Positions 8,831 through 17,698 of a stretch of 64,000 bases of DNA are shown here, piece by piece. Under the pieces are notes generated by a model, which worked only from the letters and a program-made list of their open reading frames with translations, made no database searches and had not been told where the DNA came from. Position 1 is the first letter of the stretch. Each line of letters opens with the position of its first letter. This DNA is from Oscillatoria sp. CS-180 (GTDB lineage Bacteria; Cyanobacteriota; Cyanobacteriia; Phormidesmidales; Phormidesmidaceae), in the NCBI RefSeq assembly GCF_028330965.1, contig NZ_JAQMUB010000101.1, positions 62,001 to 126,000 of the forward strand, in the 5' to 3' direction. The position numbers and the translations under genes are program-made.

Positions 8831-9415
8831 ATGGTTATGGTCAGTTCGACGATGTTGGAGCTGGGCACTGCTGCGCCAGATTTTTCGCTGCCTGAAGTCG
8901 TTTCAGGCAATACGATTTCACTGAGCACGTTTGATGGGAAATCAGCTCTGCTCATCATGTTTATCTGTGAGCACTGTCCTTTTGTGAAGCACGTTCAAGA
9001 CGAGCTAGCCCAACTCGGCAAAGACTACGTTCCGAAGAATGTCGGCGTTCTGGCTATCAGTGCTAACAGTGTGCAAACCCATCCTCAAGATGGTCCTGAA
9101 CAGCTCAAGGGTATGGCTCAAAAGCTGGGTTTCAACTTCCCCTACTGCTACGACGAAAGTCAAGACACTGCAAAAGCCTACACTGCCGCCTGTACGCCTG
9201 ACTTTTTTGTTTTTGATGGCGATCGCAAGCTGGTTTATCGCGGTCAGCTTGACGACAGTCGTCCTGGTAACGATGTTCCTGTGACGGGTCAAGATCTCCG
9301 AGTAGCGCTGGATACAGTGCTGGCAGGCAAGTCGGTTGGCCCTGATCAAAAGCCCAGTATTGGCTGCAATATCAAATGGACGCCTGGCAACGAGCCTGAG
9401 TACTTTGGTGCCTAG
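8831..9415 (+). CDS. Thioredoxin-like (AhpC/TSA-type) protein
   Basis: 194 residues, cytoplasmic (no signal peptide). A thioredoxin fold of the peroxiredoxin/ResA type starts at APDFSLPEV. The active-site CxxC is C46-E-H-C49 in MFICEHCPFVKHV. The cis-proline loop is ACTPDFFVFD, and a late extra Cys occurs in SIGCNIKWTPG. The family includes thiol-disulfide oxidoreductases and peroxiredoxin-like proteins in many cyanobacteria; substrate is unknown. ATG at 8831 follows GAGGG about 12 bases upstream; the second ATG two codons in is an equally possible start. Confidence 0.9.
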   Translation: MVMVSSTMLELGTAAPDFSLPEVVSGNTISLSTFDGKSALLIMFICEHCPFVKHVQDELAQLGKDYVPKNVGVLAISANSVQTHPQDGPEQLKGMAQKLGFNFPYCYDESQDTAKAYTAACTPDFFVFDGDRKLVYRGQLDDSRPGNDVPVTGQDLRVALDTVLAGKSVGPDQKPSIGCNIKWTPGNEPEYFGA

Positions 9416-9453
9416 CTACAAAAAATAGCTTGTAGGCGTAGGGATTGGCGTTT

Positions 9454-9957
9454 ATGCGATCGCACCAATGTCCTGCTGCACGTCACCCGTTAAAGCTATG
9501 TGCCACGTTGGTACAAAATCCAATGAACTTGGGAGCACTGTGTCGCACGGCGGAGGTTTTTGGCCTTGAGCAGTTGGTTCTGCCGTCGCTGAAATGGGCA
9601 GAAGATCAAGAATTCCGTAAATTAGCGGTATCGGCCCATCAGTGGCAGCCCATGACAGAATGTTCGGTCGATCAGCTGTCGCACTGGATGTCGCAGCAGC
9701 AGCACCAAGGAATGTCGATTATTGCGTTGTGTCGTCATAACCAAGCGATACCGCTGCCTAAATTCTTGTTCCCAAAACGAAGCGTGCTGCTATTGGGACG
9801 AGAGCTGACCGGAATACCCGAAGCGCTGATCGCTCAATGCAATGCCGTTGTCGAAATTCCACAATATGGTCAGGTTGATTCTCTGAATGTTGCTGTGGCA
9901 GCAGCGATCGCGATCTACGCCTATCTCAGTCAGTACGGCGATATGGCAACAGAATGA
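9454..9957 (+). CDS. SpoU/TrmH-family RNA 2'-O-methyltransferase
   Basis: 167 residues from the ATG at 9454. It transfers a methyl group from S-adenosylmethionine to a ribose 2'-hydroxyl of tRNA or rRNA. All three SPOUT motifs are present: motif 1 NPMNLGALCRTAEVFGL, motif 2 LLLGRELTGIP, motif 3 IPQYGQVDSLNVAVAAAIAIY, which forms the knot that binds the cofactor. It is a short, catalytic-domain-only form, like TrmH/TrmL proteins; which RNA position it modifies cannot be told. It starts 38 bases after the thioredoxin-like gene and may share its transcript. Confidence 0.92.
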   Translation: MRSHQCPAARHPLKLCATLVQNPMNLGALCRTAEVFGLEQLVLPSLKWAEDQEFRKLAVSAHQWQPMTECSVDQLSHWMSQQQHQGMSIIALCRHNQAIPLPKFLFPKRSVLLLGRELTGIPEALIAQCNAVVEIPQYGQVDSLNVAVAAAIAIYAYLSQYGDMATE

Positions 9958-10124
9958 GGACTGGAAAATGAACGGAAGAGTTGCTTTCTCCCATCTTTCT
10001 CAGCCAAACCTTAGACAAATCGACTCCTCCTCAGGGTTCTTTCAGGCGATCGCACAAGCATTTTCAAGAACGTCGGTGAGGATAGCTATGAACAGTTGAG
10101 TTCACCCTTTAAGGAAATATCCCC

Positions 10125-10589
10125 ATGAAACGATTGGTTCTGGCTACCTTGACGACTGCTACTTTGGGCCTCGCACTTACAACGGGTGCCAATGCTCTCA
10201 AACCAGTTGAATTTTCTTCCCTAACCAACAACATCACCACCGAAAACGCGGTTCAGCTTGCTGGGGCAACGGGACAGTTTGTGACTGTTGATCAAGCCAA
10301 AGCAACAACAGGTACCGCTGACATCGTGACTGAAAACGGACAAAATTACATCGTCTTTTCTGATGCCTTTAGCACGGCGACAGGCCCCGATGTGCAAGTA
10401 GTTCTCTACAACGCTGATGAGGTTCCTGTCAGTATTGACGAAGCCGATTACACTGTCCTGGCTGACTTGCAGAGCTTTGAGGGCGGTCAGGAGTATCTGA
10501 TCCCTAGCAATATTGATATTAATGATTATGAGGCCGTTGCTATTTGGTGCCGCGAGTTTAATGTCACCTTTGGATATGCACCGTTGTAG
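10125..10589 (+). CDS. Exported DM13-domain protein
   Basis: 154 residues. A clear signal peptide, MKRLVLATLTTATLGLALTT, ends at ANA (about residue 24). Residues 45-150 are a DM13 domain: GTADIV, YIVFSDAFSTATGPDVQVVLY, and the conserved cysteine strand VAIWCREFNVTFGYA near the C-terminus. DM13 domains have been proposed to carry redox or electron-transfer cytochrome-b561-linked functions; that is family inference only. Expected location is periplasm or lumen. AAGGA upstream of the ATG supports this start. A hairpin terminator follows, shared with the convergent yqeY gene. Confidence 0.9.
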   Translation: MKRLVLATLTTATLGLALTTGANALKPVEFSSLTNNITTENAVQLAGATGQFVTVDQAKATTGTADIVTENGQNYIVFSDAFSTATGPDVQVVLYNADEVPVSIDEADYTVLADLQSFEGGQEYLIPSNIDINDYEAVAIWCREFNVTFGYAPL

Positions 10590-10621
10590 GGGGAACGCTT
10601 ACTGACCTTTGACAGACAAGT

Positions 10622-10658
10622 CAGGGTAGAGCTTATGGTTCGCTGAGTCTCTACCCTG
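10622..10658. terminator. Terminator between convergent genes
   Basis: Perfect 10-bp stem CAGGGTAGAG (10622-10631) and CTCTACCCTG (10649-10658) with a 17-base loop, placed between the DM13 gene and the convergent yqeY gene. U-run is weak on both strands. Confidence 0.6.
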
Positions 10659-10664
10659 GTGACG

Positions 10665-11123
10665 TTATCCAGCTAATTTGGACTTCACAAGGGCTTGAAC
10701 TTTAGCCCCATCTGCTTTTCCCTTCAGCTCTTTCATGGCCGGTCCCATCACCTTGCCCATATCTTTAGCTGAAGATGCGCCTGTTTTGGCAATGACATCA
10801 TCAATCACAGCTTCAACTTCTGCATCGGAGAGCTGAGCCGGCAGATACTCCTCAATGATTACAAGTTCAGCCGCTTCTTTGTCCGCAAGATCTTCGCGGT
10901 TAGCGTCGGTGTATTGAGTCATGGCATCTTTGCGCTGCTTTGCCAGTCGAGTAAGGACTTCTAACTCCTGCGTTTCAGTCAGTCCGTCCTGACCTTTTCC
11001 ACGAGCAGTACTTTCTTCCTCAAGGATGACTTTTTTGATGCTGCGAACCGTTTCCAGCCGAACTTTATCTTTGGCTTTCATCGCGGTTTTGATATCTTCA
11101 CTGATGCGATCTTTGAGGCTCAT
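10665..11123 (-). CDS. yqeY: GatB/YqeY domain protein
   Basis: 152 residues from MSLKDRISEDIKTAMKAKDK, which aligns with the usual YqeY start. A frame nine residues longer, with an ATG at 11150, also exists. The YqeY fold (about 147 residues) is related to the tRNA-binding tail of GatB/GatE amidotransferases, with motifs VRSIKKVILEEE, EEYLPAQLSDAEVEA and AKDMGKVMGPAMKELKGKADG. It is proposed to interact with tRNA or aminoacyl-tRNA; no reaction is established. Single gene, convergent with the DM13 gene. Confidence 0.92.
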   Translation of the reverse strand: MSLKDRISEDIKTAMKAKDKVRLETVRSIKKVILEEESTARGKGQDGLTETQELEVLTRLAKQRKDAMTQYTDANREDLADKEAAELVIIEEYLPAQLSDAEVEAVIDDVIAKTGASSAKDMGKVMGPAMKELKGKADGAKVQALVKSKLAG

Positions 11124-11349
11124 GGTTTTGTCTATGTAACGACGTGCCATGACCTATCCTAGCGATCGCCGTTCCCCATCGTCTACAGTGCATTGATTCG
11201 GACGTGAGTAACCCCACTCCTGCGCTGTGATGGTCACGGTATATCGTATTGCTATGGTCTCTTTGATGCATAGCTTTTGCCGTTTTCTCCTCACGGAACT
11301 GACGACAGCTACAACGGACCGCGTCGCTAGATTGGTGTATTTTCTACCC

Positions 11350-13116
11350 ATGGCATCTTCTCATCCGCTTCAGCGCCTACTGCACTACAGTCGCAAATAT
11401 CGCCGTGATGTGTGGTTGGCCAGCCTTTGCTCTGTGCTCAATCGAGTTTTTGATTTAGCCCCCCCAGTACTGATTGGTCTGGCGGTTGATGTTGTCGTCC
11501 AGCAGGAAACCTCATGGATTGCCAGTTTGGGCGTGACCAGCATTCGAGGTCAGCTCCTGGTATTAACGGCGCTGACGATTGTCACTTGGGGCTTAGAGTC
11601 GGCTTTTCAATATACCTACGCAGTGTTATGGCGTAACTTGGCGCAAAGGATGCAGCGGGATCTGCGGGTGGACGCCTATTCTCACCTGCAAGATTTGGAC
11701 TTGGCTTACTTTGAGGACCGCAGCAGCGGAGAGCTGATGTCTGTGTTGAATGATGACATTAATCAGCTAGAGCGTTTTTTAGACGTGGGGGCGACCGAAG
11801 TTTTGCAGGTCGCAACCAGCATTCTTTTGATTGGTGGTGCTTTCTGGATCCTCGCTCCGGCGGTGGCTTGGATGGCGGTCCTGCCAATGCCGTTTATCGT
11901 GTGGGGTGCGATCACGTTTCAAAAATTTCTAGCGCCCCGCTATGTGACGGTTCGTGAGCGGGTTGGGGTGCTCAATGGTCGCTTATCGAATAATTTGTCT
12001 GGGATCCTCACCATCAAAAGCTTTACTGCGGAGACCTATGAGACAGAACGAGTGCGAGAGGAAAGCGAAGCCTACCGTCTCAGCAATCGTCACGCGATCG
12101 CCCTCAGTGCCGCGTACATTCCGCTTATTCGCATTCTGATTTTAATTGGCTTCACGGCCACACTCATTGGAGGGGGTTTCATGGCTGTTGAAGGGCGACT
12201 GGCTGTAGGAACTTACAGCGTCTTGGTTTTCCTCACCCAGCGTCTGTTGTGGCCTCTAACCCGACTAGGCAACACCCTAGATCAATATCAGCGGGCGATG
12301 GCTTCCACCCATCGCGTGATGGACTTATTGGATACCCCCATTACACTACAGCCGGGTCAGCGTCGTCTCCCGGTCAGCAATGTTCGAGGCAAGGTTGCTT
12401 TTGAAGACGTCACATTTGCATACAGCAGTCATACGCCAGTTGTCGAACACCTGACGCTCAAAATTCCGCCCGGCAATACTGTCGCGGTTGTTGGGGCAAC
12501 TGGGTCAGGTAAAAGCACGCTAGTGAAGCTGCTGCTTCGCCTCTATGAAGTCAACCAGGGGCGCATCACGCTGGATGGAATTGATGTGAGAGAGCTAGCA
12601 TCGCAAGATCTGCGGCGGGCAATTGGGTTGGTGAGCCAAGATGTTTTTCTTTTCCACGGCACGGTTACTGACAACATCGCCTACGGCACCTTTACGGATG
12701 ACGGTGCGGCAATTGAGCAGGCAGCGCGGATTGCGGAAGCCCATGATTTCATCGTTCAGCTGCCCCAGGGCTATGACACCATCGTTGGCGAGCGAGGACA
12801 AAAACTGTCGGGTGGACAGCGGCAACGGCTAGCGATCGCCCGCGCCATTCTTAAGGATCCGCCCATCCTAGTGCTGGATGAAGCGACTTCTGCGGTGGAT
12901 AATGAAACTGAAGCTGCTATTCAGCGATCGCTAGAAAAAATTACGCAAAATCGCACGACAATCGCGATCGCCCATCGCCTCTCAACAATTCGTAACGCTG
13001 ATCGCATCTACGTCATGGATCAAGGGCAGCTAGTGGAATGGGGCACTCACGAAGCCCTACTTGAGCGACAGGGAATCTACGCTGGACTATGGCGAGTACA
13101 AATGGGTCTGAAGTGA
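11350..13116 (+). CDS. ABC exporter, fused permease and ATPase
   Basis: 588 residues from the ATG reading [18 protein letters not shown]. The frame is open further upstream to 11227, but that extension is not hydrophobic or family-like. Six transmembrane helices lie in residues 20-310. The nucleotide-binding domain follows: Walker [10 protein letters not shown] near 382, signature LSGGQRQR near 486, Walker [11 protein letters not shown] near 507, then the H-loop IAIAHRLST. It is a half-transporter of the MsbA/LmrA type and should work as a homodimer in the inner membrane, exporting a lipid or hydrophobic compound. Substrate cannot be read from sequence. Confidence 0.93.
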   Translation: MASSHPLQRLLHYSRKYRRDVWLASLCSVLNRVFDLAPPVLIGLAVDVVVQQETSWIASLGVTSIRGQLLVLTALTIVTWGLESAFQYTYAVLWRNLAQRMQRDLRVDAYSHLQDLDLAYFEDRSSGELMSVLNDDINQLERFLDVGATEVLQVATSILLIGGAFWILAPAVAWMAVLPMPFIVWGAITFQKFLAPRYVTVRERVGVLNGRLSNNLSGILTIKSFTAETYETERVREESEAYRLSNRHAIALSAAYIPLIRILILIGFTATLIGGGFMAVEGRLAVGTYSVLVFLTQRLLWPLTRLGNTLDQYQRAMASTHRVMDLLDTPITLQPGQRRLPVSNVRGKVAFEDVTFAYSSHTPVVEHLTLKIPPGNTVAVVGATGSGKSTLVKLLLRLYEVNQGRITLDGIDVRELASQDLRRAIGLVSQDVFLFHGTVTDNIAYGTFTDDGAAIEQAARIAEAHDFIVQLPQGYDTIVGERGQKLSGGQRQRLAIARAILKDPPILVLDEATSAVDNETEAAIQRSLEKITQNRTTIAIAHRLSTIRNADRIYVMDQGQLVEWGTHEALLERQGIYAGLWRVQMGLK

Positions 13117-13157
13117 ATACTTTTTTCAGAATTGGTGGACAAACCCTTGATTTTATT

Positions 13158-13171
13158 GGTACTCTTGTTCT
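13158..13171 (+). promoter_or_regulatory. LexA (SOS) box upstream of lexA
   Basis: GGTACTCTTGTTCT fits the cyanobacterial LexA-box consensus RGTACNNNDGTWCB at every position, as I recall that consensus. It sits 32 bases before the lexA ATG, where a repressor would block the promoter. Confidence 0.7.
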
Positions 13172-13203
13172 GTTACCTATAAGCTGAGTCTAGGAAGGCG
13201 GCA

Positions 13204-13812
13204 ATGGAAGCGCTTACTGATGCCCAACAAGAGCTTTATGATTGGCTCGTTGACTACATCCGGACGAATCAGCATTCCCCCTCAATTCGGCAAATGATGC
13301 GGGCAATGTCTTTAAAGTCACCAGCCCCCATTCAAAGTCGGCTTGACCATCTACGGCGGAAGGGCTATATCGAATGGACTGAGGGCCAAGCCAGAACCAT
13401 TCGCATTTTGCAAGACACGCAAGGCGTTCCTATCTACGGTACAATCGCGGCTGGTTATGTCAATATTGCGTCTCAATCAGCGGCAGAGACAGAACATTTA
13501 AACTTTGCTGGATTGCCCATCAAATCGGGTGACTATGCGCTGCGGGTAACTGGAGACAGCATGATTGAAGCCATGATCAGCGATGGAGACATGGTGATTA
13601 TGCGTCCTGTCCAAGACCCTCAAAAGATTCGCCAGGGCACGATCATTGCAGCTCGTGTGCCGGATGGAATGACGCTGAAGTATTTTCATCGCGATGACAA
13701 TCTGATTAAGTTGACTCCTGCCAACCCTAACTATCCCGTTCAGGAATTTCCTGCCGAAGAGGTTCAAGTTCAGGGTAAGTTGATTGGAGTCTGGCGTGAT
13801 TTTCTGGACTAA
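13204..13812 (+). CDS. lexA: LexA repressor, self-cleaving type
   Basis: 202 residues. The N-terminal winged-helix DNA-binding domain (residues 1-68) has the recognition region SIRQMMRAMSLKS. The C-terminal S24 peptidase domain keeps every residue needed for self-cleavage: scissile bond A83-G84 in YGTIAAGYV, nucleophile S119 in GDSMIEAM, and general base K159 in DGMTLKYF. The published Synechocystis PCC 6803 LexA is described as departing from this pattern and from SOS control; this one looks canonical. With a LexA box just upstream, autoregulation of an SOS response is likely. Confidence 0.95.
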   Translation: MEALTDAQQELYDWLVDYIRTNQHSPSIRQMMRAMSLKSPAPIQSRLDHLRRKGYIEWTEGQARTIRILQDTQGVPIYGTIAAGYVNIASQSAAETEHLNFAGLPIKSGDYALRVTGDSMIEAMISDGDMVIMRPVQDPQKIRQGTIIAARVPDGMTLKYFHRDDNLIKLTPANPNYPVQEFPAEEVQVQGKLIGVWRDFLD

Positions 13813-14089
13813 AGAATGTTGTGCTACTGCCTGGAGCCGGTTGCTGACCCCGTACAGAGTGCCTATAGATATTGGCAAATACTGGCGTCAGCAACGCTGT
13901 AGCGCTAACAGTCTTAAATTCTCTTGAATCCCAAGCTGCTGCATATTGCTTGAGTCCTGATCCCTCGCAACCGTTCCACTTCCTAACGGAATCTCAAGAA
14001 AGACACCCTAGAGTAATACACTATTCACGGGCTAAAGTGCGCTGAGTGTTCTCTATCGGGAGATGCCAGTGCGAGGTGAAAGGGAGTTT

Positions 14090-15814
14090 ATGAAATCTCG
14101 TACCTTTTATTCAGCGATCGCGCTAGTCGCAGGTCTGCTTATTTTTGTCGGCATAGGCGGGTTTTGGGGATTAACGATGCAAAATCCTCGTGCTCTCTTA
14201 TCTAAAGGTGGTCAAGAAATTCCCGAAGCAGCTCAGTTTGTGCCACGACAGGCTCCGGCGATGATTTCGCTGCTAGCCCGTCCTGATCGCCTTTGGCAGC
14301 TTAGGCAAGTATTGACTCCCTCCAACCGTCGCTTTGCTGCCCGTGAGGAATGGCAGTCTTTAGAGCAAGCCCTAGAGTCAGCAACAGGGTGGGATTATGA
14401 TACGGATCTTCGTCCTTGGCTGGATGAAGAGGTAACGTTTGCTGTAACCACAACTGATTTAGACCGAGATGAGACGAATGGTTTGCAAGCAGGCTATCTC
14501 GCTGTTTTAAGCTGTCGAGATGTGGAGGCTGCACGTGAAGCCCTGCATGTTCTTTGGCAAAAGCGGGCTGCAACAGGCCGCAATTTAGTTTTTGAAACCG
14601 TTTCTAGTGTTCCGCTAATCTATGACCGGAAACCTACGGATGCCGTCTATCGGGGTGTTGAAGCGCTAAATCTGGAGAATCCTGCGCTTCAGTCTCTAGC
14701 GTCTGCAATCGTTGGCGATCGTGCTGTTCTATTAGCCAATGATCCGCAGGTTCTACGGCAGGCGATCACGACTTATCAGGCCCCTGACATTAGTTTGGCT
14801 AAGGCTTCAAACTATCGTGAATCGATTAAAACGCTGCCGTCTAAACGTATTGGCTGGCTCTATGCCAACGTTCCTAACCTACTGGCTTGGCTGGGATTGG
14901 AAGATGCTGGACAGTTCAATGGGGCTGTGACTGAGACTCCAAGGGCTAACTTTGTCTTTGTATCCCTCAGAGCTTTCTCATCAGGTTTGTTGGGAGACAC
15001 GGCGATCGCTGCTGCTCCGGGCAAAACCTTTGAATTCAATCGTCCATCGACTCAGACGGCAACTTCAGCCCTAAGTCTTTTGCCTGAGGAAACCCTCTTT
15101 GCTACATCAGGAACGAACTTTTCTCAACTGCTAGAAGACATTGATGAGAATATTGGCGGCTATAGCATAACGCAGCGATCGCTCCAGGCTCTTTTATCGT
15201 CCTTCTCTTTACCGGGCGCAGCCCCTTCAGCTAGTCTGTTAGCTTCGCTTCAAGGAGAATATGCGCTGGGTACTTTGCCAGACAGGCCGACGACTTGGTT
15301 ACTAGTCTCGAAATCTCAGGAAGAGATGCCCTTTGCATCGATTGATACCTTTGCCGAGGCGCAAGGAATTAATGTGAACCATGTGCAGCTGGACAACCAA
15401 GACCTGACGACCTGGACACGCTTTTCCATATCACGCACTAGTCCTCAAAGTCCAATGCAGTTGATGACGCAATTAGTGGGTGTGCACACAACTATCGATG
15501 GCTATGAAGTCCTGTCAACATCGCTTTCAGGTCTTCAGCAAATTTTGCAAAGTCTTGATGGAGATGCGCTCTCTGATCAACCAGCGTTTACCGGTTTAAT
15601 TGAGGAGTTAGGTCCGTCCAAGGGCGCGTTTACTTATATCAACTGGCCTGATTTAGCGCCCTCTTTGCTGAAGCAATTTGCTTGGCTACGGGCAATTGAG
15701 CAAGCAGGGCAACCCTTGACGTCTCATTTAGGGCCAATCGTTTTTCAGGCAAACGGCAGCAGTCAATCTTTGCAGGAAGGGAGTATTGCTATTAAGCTTC
15801 TGGAAAATTCATAA
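14090..15814 (+). CDS. DUF3352 protein, membrane-anchored
   Basis: 574 residues. The ATG at 14090 is chosen because AAAGGGAG lies just upstream. One N-terminal transmembrane helix (TFYSAIALVAGLLIFVGIGG) is followed by a soluble domain of about 540 residues. FVPRQAPAMISLLARPDRLW and the repeated strands around LPEETLFATSGTNFSQLL mark DUF3352, a family frequent in cyanobacteria. It should face the periplasm or lumen, attached by the N-terminal anchor. No catalytic motif is evident and no function is known for the family. A hairpin follows at 15930-15964. Confidence 0.88.
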   Translation: MKSRTFYSAIALVAGLLIFVGIGGFWGLTMQNPRALLSKGGQEIPEAAQFVPRQAPAMISLLARPDRLWQLRQVLTPSNRRFAAREEWQSLEQALESATGWDYDTDLRPWLDEEVTFAVTTTDLDRDETNGLQAGYLAVLSCRDVEAAREALHVLWQKRAATGRNLVFETVSSVPLIYDRKPTDAVYRGVEALNLENPALQSLASAIVGDRAVLLANDPQVLRQAITTYQAPDISLAKASNYRESIKTLPSKRIGWLYANVPNLLAWLGLEDAGQFNGAVTETPRANFVFVSLRAFSSGLLGDTAIAAAPGKTFEFNRPSTQTATSALSLLPEETLFATSGTNFSQLLEDIDENIGGYSITQRSLQALLSSFSLPGAAPSASLLASLQGEYALGTLPDRPTTWLLVSKSQEEMPFASIDTFAEAQGINVNHVQLDNQDLTTWTRFSISRTSPQSPMQLMTQLVGVHTTIDGYEVLSTSLSGLQQILQSLDGDALSDQPAFTGLIEELGPSKGAFTYINWPDLAPSLLKQFAWLRAIEQAGQPLTSHLGPIVFQANGSSQSLQEGSIAIKLLENS

Positions 15815-15929
15815 GAATTTCCTAGTATCTATATCGAGACTTGTATTTAGAAGCAAAAGGGCAATCTACAAATGGGTATCTTTTGATCAGTAGAGTACCG
15901 GATACGCCACCTGCATGTTTGTTACACCG

Positions 15930-15964
15930 CACCGTTCGCTAGAGAGCATAGCTCTAGAACGGTG
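15930..15964 (+). terminator. Possible terminator hairpin after DUF3352 gene
   Basis: Two stacked stems, CACCGTT/AACGGTG and CTAGAG/CTCTAG, with a two-base bulge and a 7-base loop. No U-run follows, so a regulatory or processing role in the 297-base spacer ahead of the STAS gene is also possible. The rest of this spacer shows nothing else I can support. Confidence 0.45.
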
Positions 15965-16111
15965 TCCGTCTCGATGTCACTAGAGTGTCTATCGCTCTTT
16001 TCTAGGACAAGTTGACGATGATAGGGCAAACAGCAGGAGGGGTGAAATTACTCTCAGCAACGGTTATCCATAGATTTTTGTTCGACTAATCAACCAACTA
16101 ATGAGGACTTT

Positions 16112-16444
16112 ATGAAATCTGATATCAGAATTATTGAACCCTCCGGTATCTTAGATGGCACTCAAGGTGAGTCTTTTCGTCAAGAGGTTGATGACGCCAT
16201 CGCTGACGGTGCAGATATGGTTCTCATCGATCTGAAGAACGTTACGTTTGTTGACAGTTCGGGCTTAGGGATTCTGGTGGTGGTTTTGAAAAAAGTTCGA
16301 GCCGCTCAGAAAGAGATGTATTTCTGCTCAATCAATGATCAGGTGAGAATGCTGTTTGAACTGACCAGCATGGATCGGGTCTTTGAAGTCTTGCCAAACC
16401 GAATAGCGTTTGAAGAGAAGATGACTAGTCTATCTAGCGTCTAG
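16112..16444 (+). CDS. STAS-domain anti-sigma factor antagonist
   Basis: 110 residues, one SpoIIAA-like STAS domain. The phosphorylatable serine is in VTFVDSSGLGILVVVLK. A protein like this binds or releases an anti-sigma kinase according to its phosphorylation state. ATG follows TGAGGAC at good distance. A GHKL anti-sigma kinase that could be its partner is coded at 58054, but the two genes are far apart and pairing is only a guess. It is single-gene, closed by a strong terminator. Confidence 0.92.
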   Translation: MKSDIRIIEPSGILDGTQGESFRQEVDDAIADGADMVLIDLKNVTFVDSSGLGILVVVLKKVRAAQKEMYFCSINDQVRMLFELTSMDRVFEVLPNRIAFEEKMTSLSSV

Positions 16445-16471
16445 CTGCCTAAAGAAGACCTCCTAAGTTGC

Positions 16472-16522
16472 AAAGATCCCTTGTAGACACACAACATCTC
16501 CCTGTGTCCACGAGGGATCTTT
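16472..16522 (+). terminator. Rho-independent terminator after STAS gene
   Basis: Stem AAAGATCCCT (16472-16481) pairs with AGGGATCTTT (16513-16522), with an inner GACACA/TGTGTC stem, ending in TTTGT. Confidence 0.8.
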
Positions 16523-16537
16523 GTCATATATAGCTTT

Positions 16538-16608
16538 AGGGGATCTTCAGGAAAGAATTGACCGTTAGTATGGTGTCATTAGCACAGTGTAATGCACCAT
16601 AGCCAGGT
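16538..16608 (+). repeat. Dispersed short repeat, family 2, copy 2
   Basis: Shares AGGGGAT, TTGACCG and GGTGTCATTA blocks with 8332-8399. It is immediately preceded by TATAGCTTTAGG, the same left end as repeat family 1, so the two families may share ends. Confidence 0.65.
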
Positions 16609-16724
16609 ATTTTTATGATTGAGAATCTTCTAAGCTGTTTGGATTGCATTTCCTGTTGTGTTGTGGGTGCCGTTTTGTTGTTGGAGCTAGGGGTCAGTCT
16701 GCAACAGCAACCAGTGGCAAGCAC

Positions 16725-16958
16725 TCAAGAATCCGTTTCGAAAGGAACCCGCTCCAGGTAGGCAATATCGACTAAAAAAGAACCCTGCTCAAACTTGATA
16801 GTCCAGTAGCTGCTTGGCTTTTGTTCCATGACGATTCCCTCAGCTCCGACTGGAATCAGGTCTCCTGGACGCAACATGGGCATGGTGTCAGCGGTTTTAA
16901 AGTAAGGTGGCTGAGAAGCAAGACGAACGCGATCGCCAATAATAAAAGCAGCACTCAT
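16725..16958 (-). CDS. sipA: SipA, NblS-interacting protein (DUF3148)
   Basis: 77 residues, an SH3-like beta-barrel. The conserved stretch runs from IGDRVRLASQPPYFKTADTM through PMLRPGDLI and GAEGIV to YWTIKFEQGSFLVDIAYLE. In Synechococcus and Synechocystis, SipA binds the histidine kinase NblS (Hik33), which controls responses to high light and nutrient stress including phycobilisome breakdown. Length is typical. It is divergent from glnN across 740 bases; its role beside the nitrogen gene is not necessarily linked. Confidence 0.88.
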   Translation of the reverse strand: MSAAFIIGDRVRLASQPPYFKTADTMPMLRPGDLIPVGAEGIVMEQKPSSYWTIKFEQGSFLVDIAYLERVPFETDS

Positions 16959-17698
16959 AGTTCAACAGCACGAGCATGGGTAACTATCACCCTATCTCAA
17001 AAGCGAGGGAGCCATGACAAAAATGATGATGCGTTGCTCGATAGCCTGGTGTTGCAAACTCATGGTTCATCTTGAAGATCGCGTGGGTTAATCTCCATCG
17101 ATGAGGAAGACGTGATTTGCCCGAGTCAAGATTGTAAAACCACGAAAACAAATAATCTTTGCAAGTATCCCCTTGTTGTGTAGTTCTGAGTACAGTAACC
17201 AAGGTTTCTTTGTTGCAATATACCCTCATTCAAGCCAAACCTTGAGTTACTCCAATTGTCTTAGGCGTTGCTAGCTTTCAGTTTGAGTGTCCGCTTCTGG
17301 AAAGAGGCTGCTCTTGAAGCAGTAGAGTTTCCATGAGAGGGCAACTTTGAAGTTGGTGACGCCCATTTTTTCACAAACACTCTAAATTTTTGCCTAACAG
17401 AATGTACGTGGCTGAATTAAACGGTTGAACGGTCTCGACAGTCAACTCAGCATGACCCCCTTTAATTTCCCTAGCCTAGACGACTGTAGGCGTGACCCTC
17501 GGTGAAGAGACGTTAATCATCCCGCTGATCAGCAACGCTAAAGCATGCAGGCCCAGCTCAGTTGTTTATCTTGTTGGGAACTGCACTTTGTCCAACTGTT
17601 TTGGCCTCAGCTTTCAAACAAAATTGGTATATTTGCCAGCCGTTTTGATGGACTGGTTTCAGTAATATCAGTCAGGCAAACCCCATAGGATTGAAGTT
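16959..17698. other. Long spacer between sipA and glnN
   Basis: A 740-base spacer without a credible gene. It contains one perfect GTA-N8-TAC palindrome at 17180-17193. The last 470 bases before glnN would be a long leader if transcription begins near that site. I looked for the glutamine-sensing glnA RNA motif and did not find its conserved core by eye. Confidence 0.6.
17180..17193. promoter_or_regulatory. Candidate NtcA binding site
   Basis: GTAGTTCTGAGTAC is a perfect GTA-N8-TAC, the site of the nitrogen regulator NtcA. A TACCCT (TAN3T) box follows on the plus strand 27 bases downstream, slightly further than the usual 22-23. It lies 505 bases before glnN and 221 bases before sipA. Confidence 0.5.

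Noticed and set aside
16616-16762. 48-codon plus-strand frame (MIENLLSCLDCISCC...)
   Set aside because: Hydrophobic but overlaps the end of sipA on the other strand, has no ribosome-binding site and begins inside a dispersed repeat.
16987-17229. 80-codon minus-strand frame in the glnN spacer
   Set aside because: No family features and it covers the NtcA-type site; base composition is that of spacer DNA.
17230-17698. Glutamine riboswitch (glnA RNA) in the glnN leader
   Set aside because: The conserved core of that RNA was not found by eye; a covariance search would decide.
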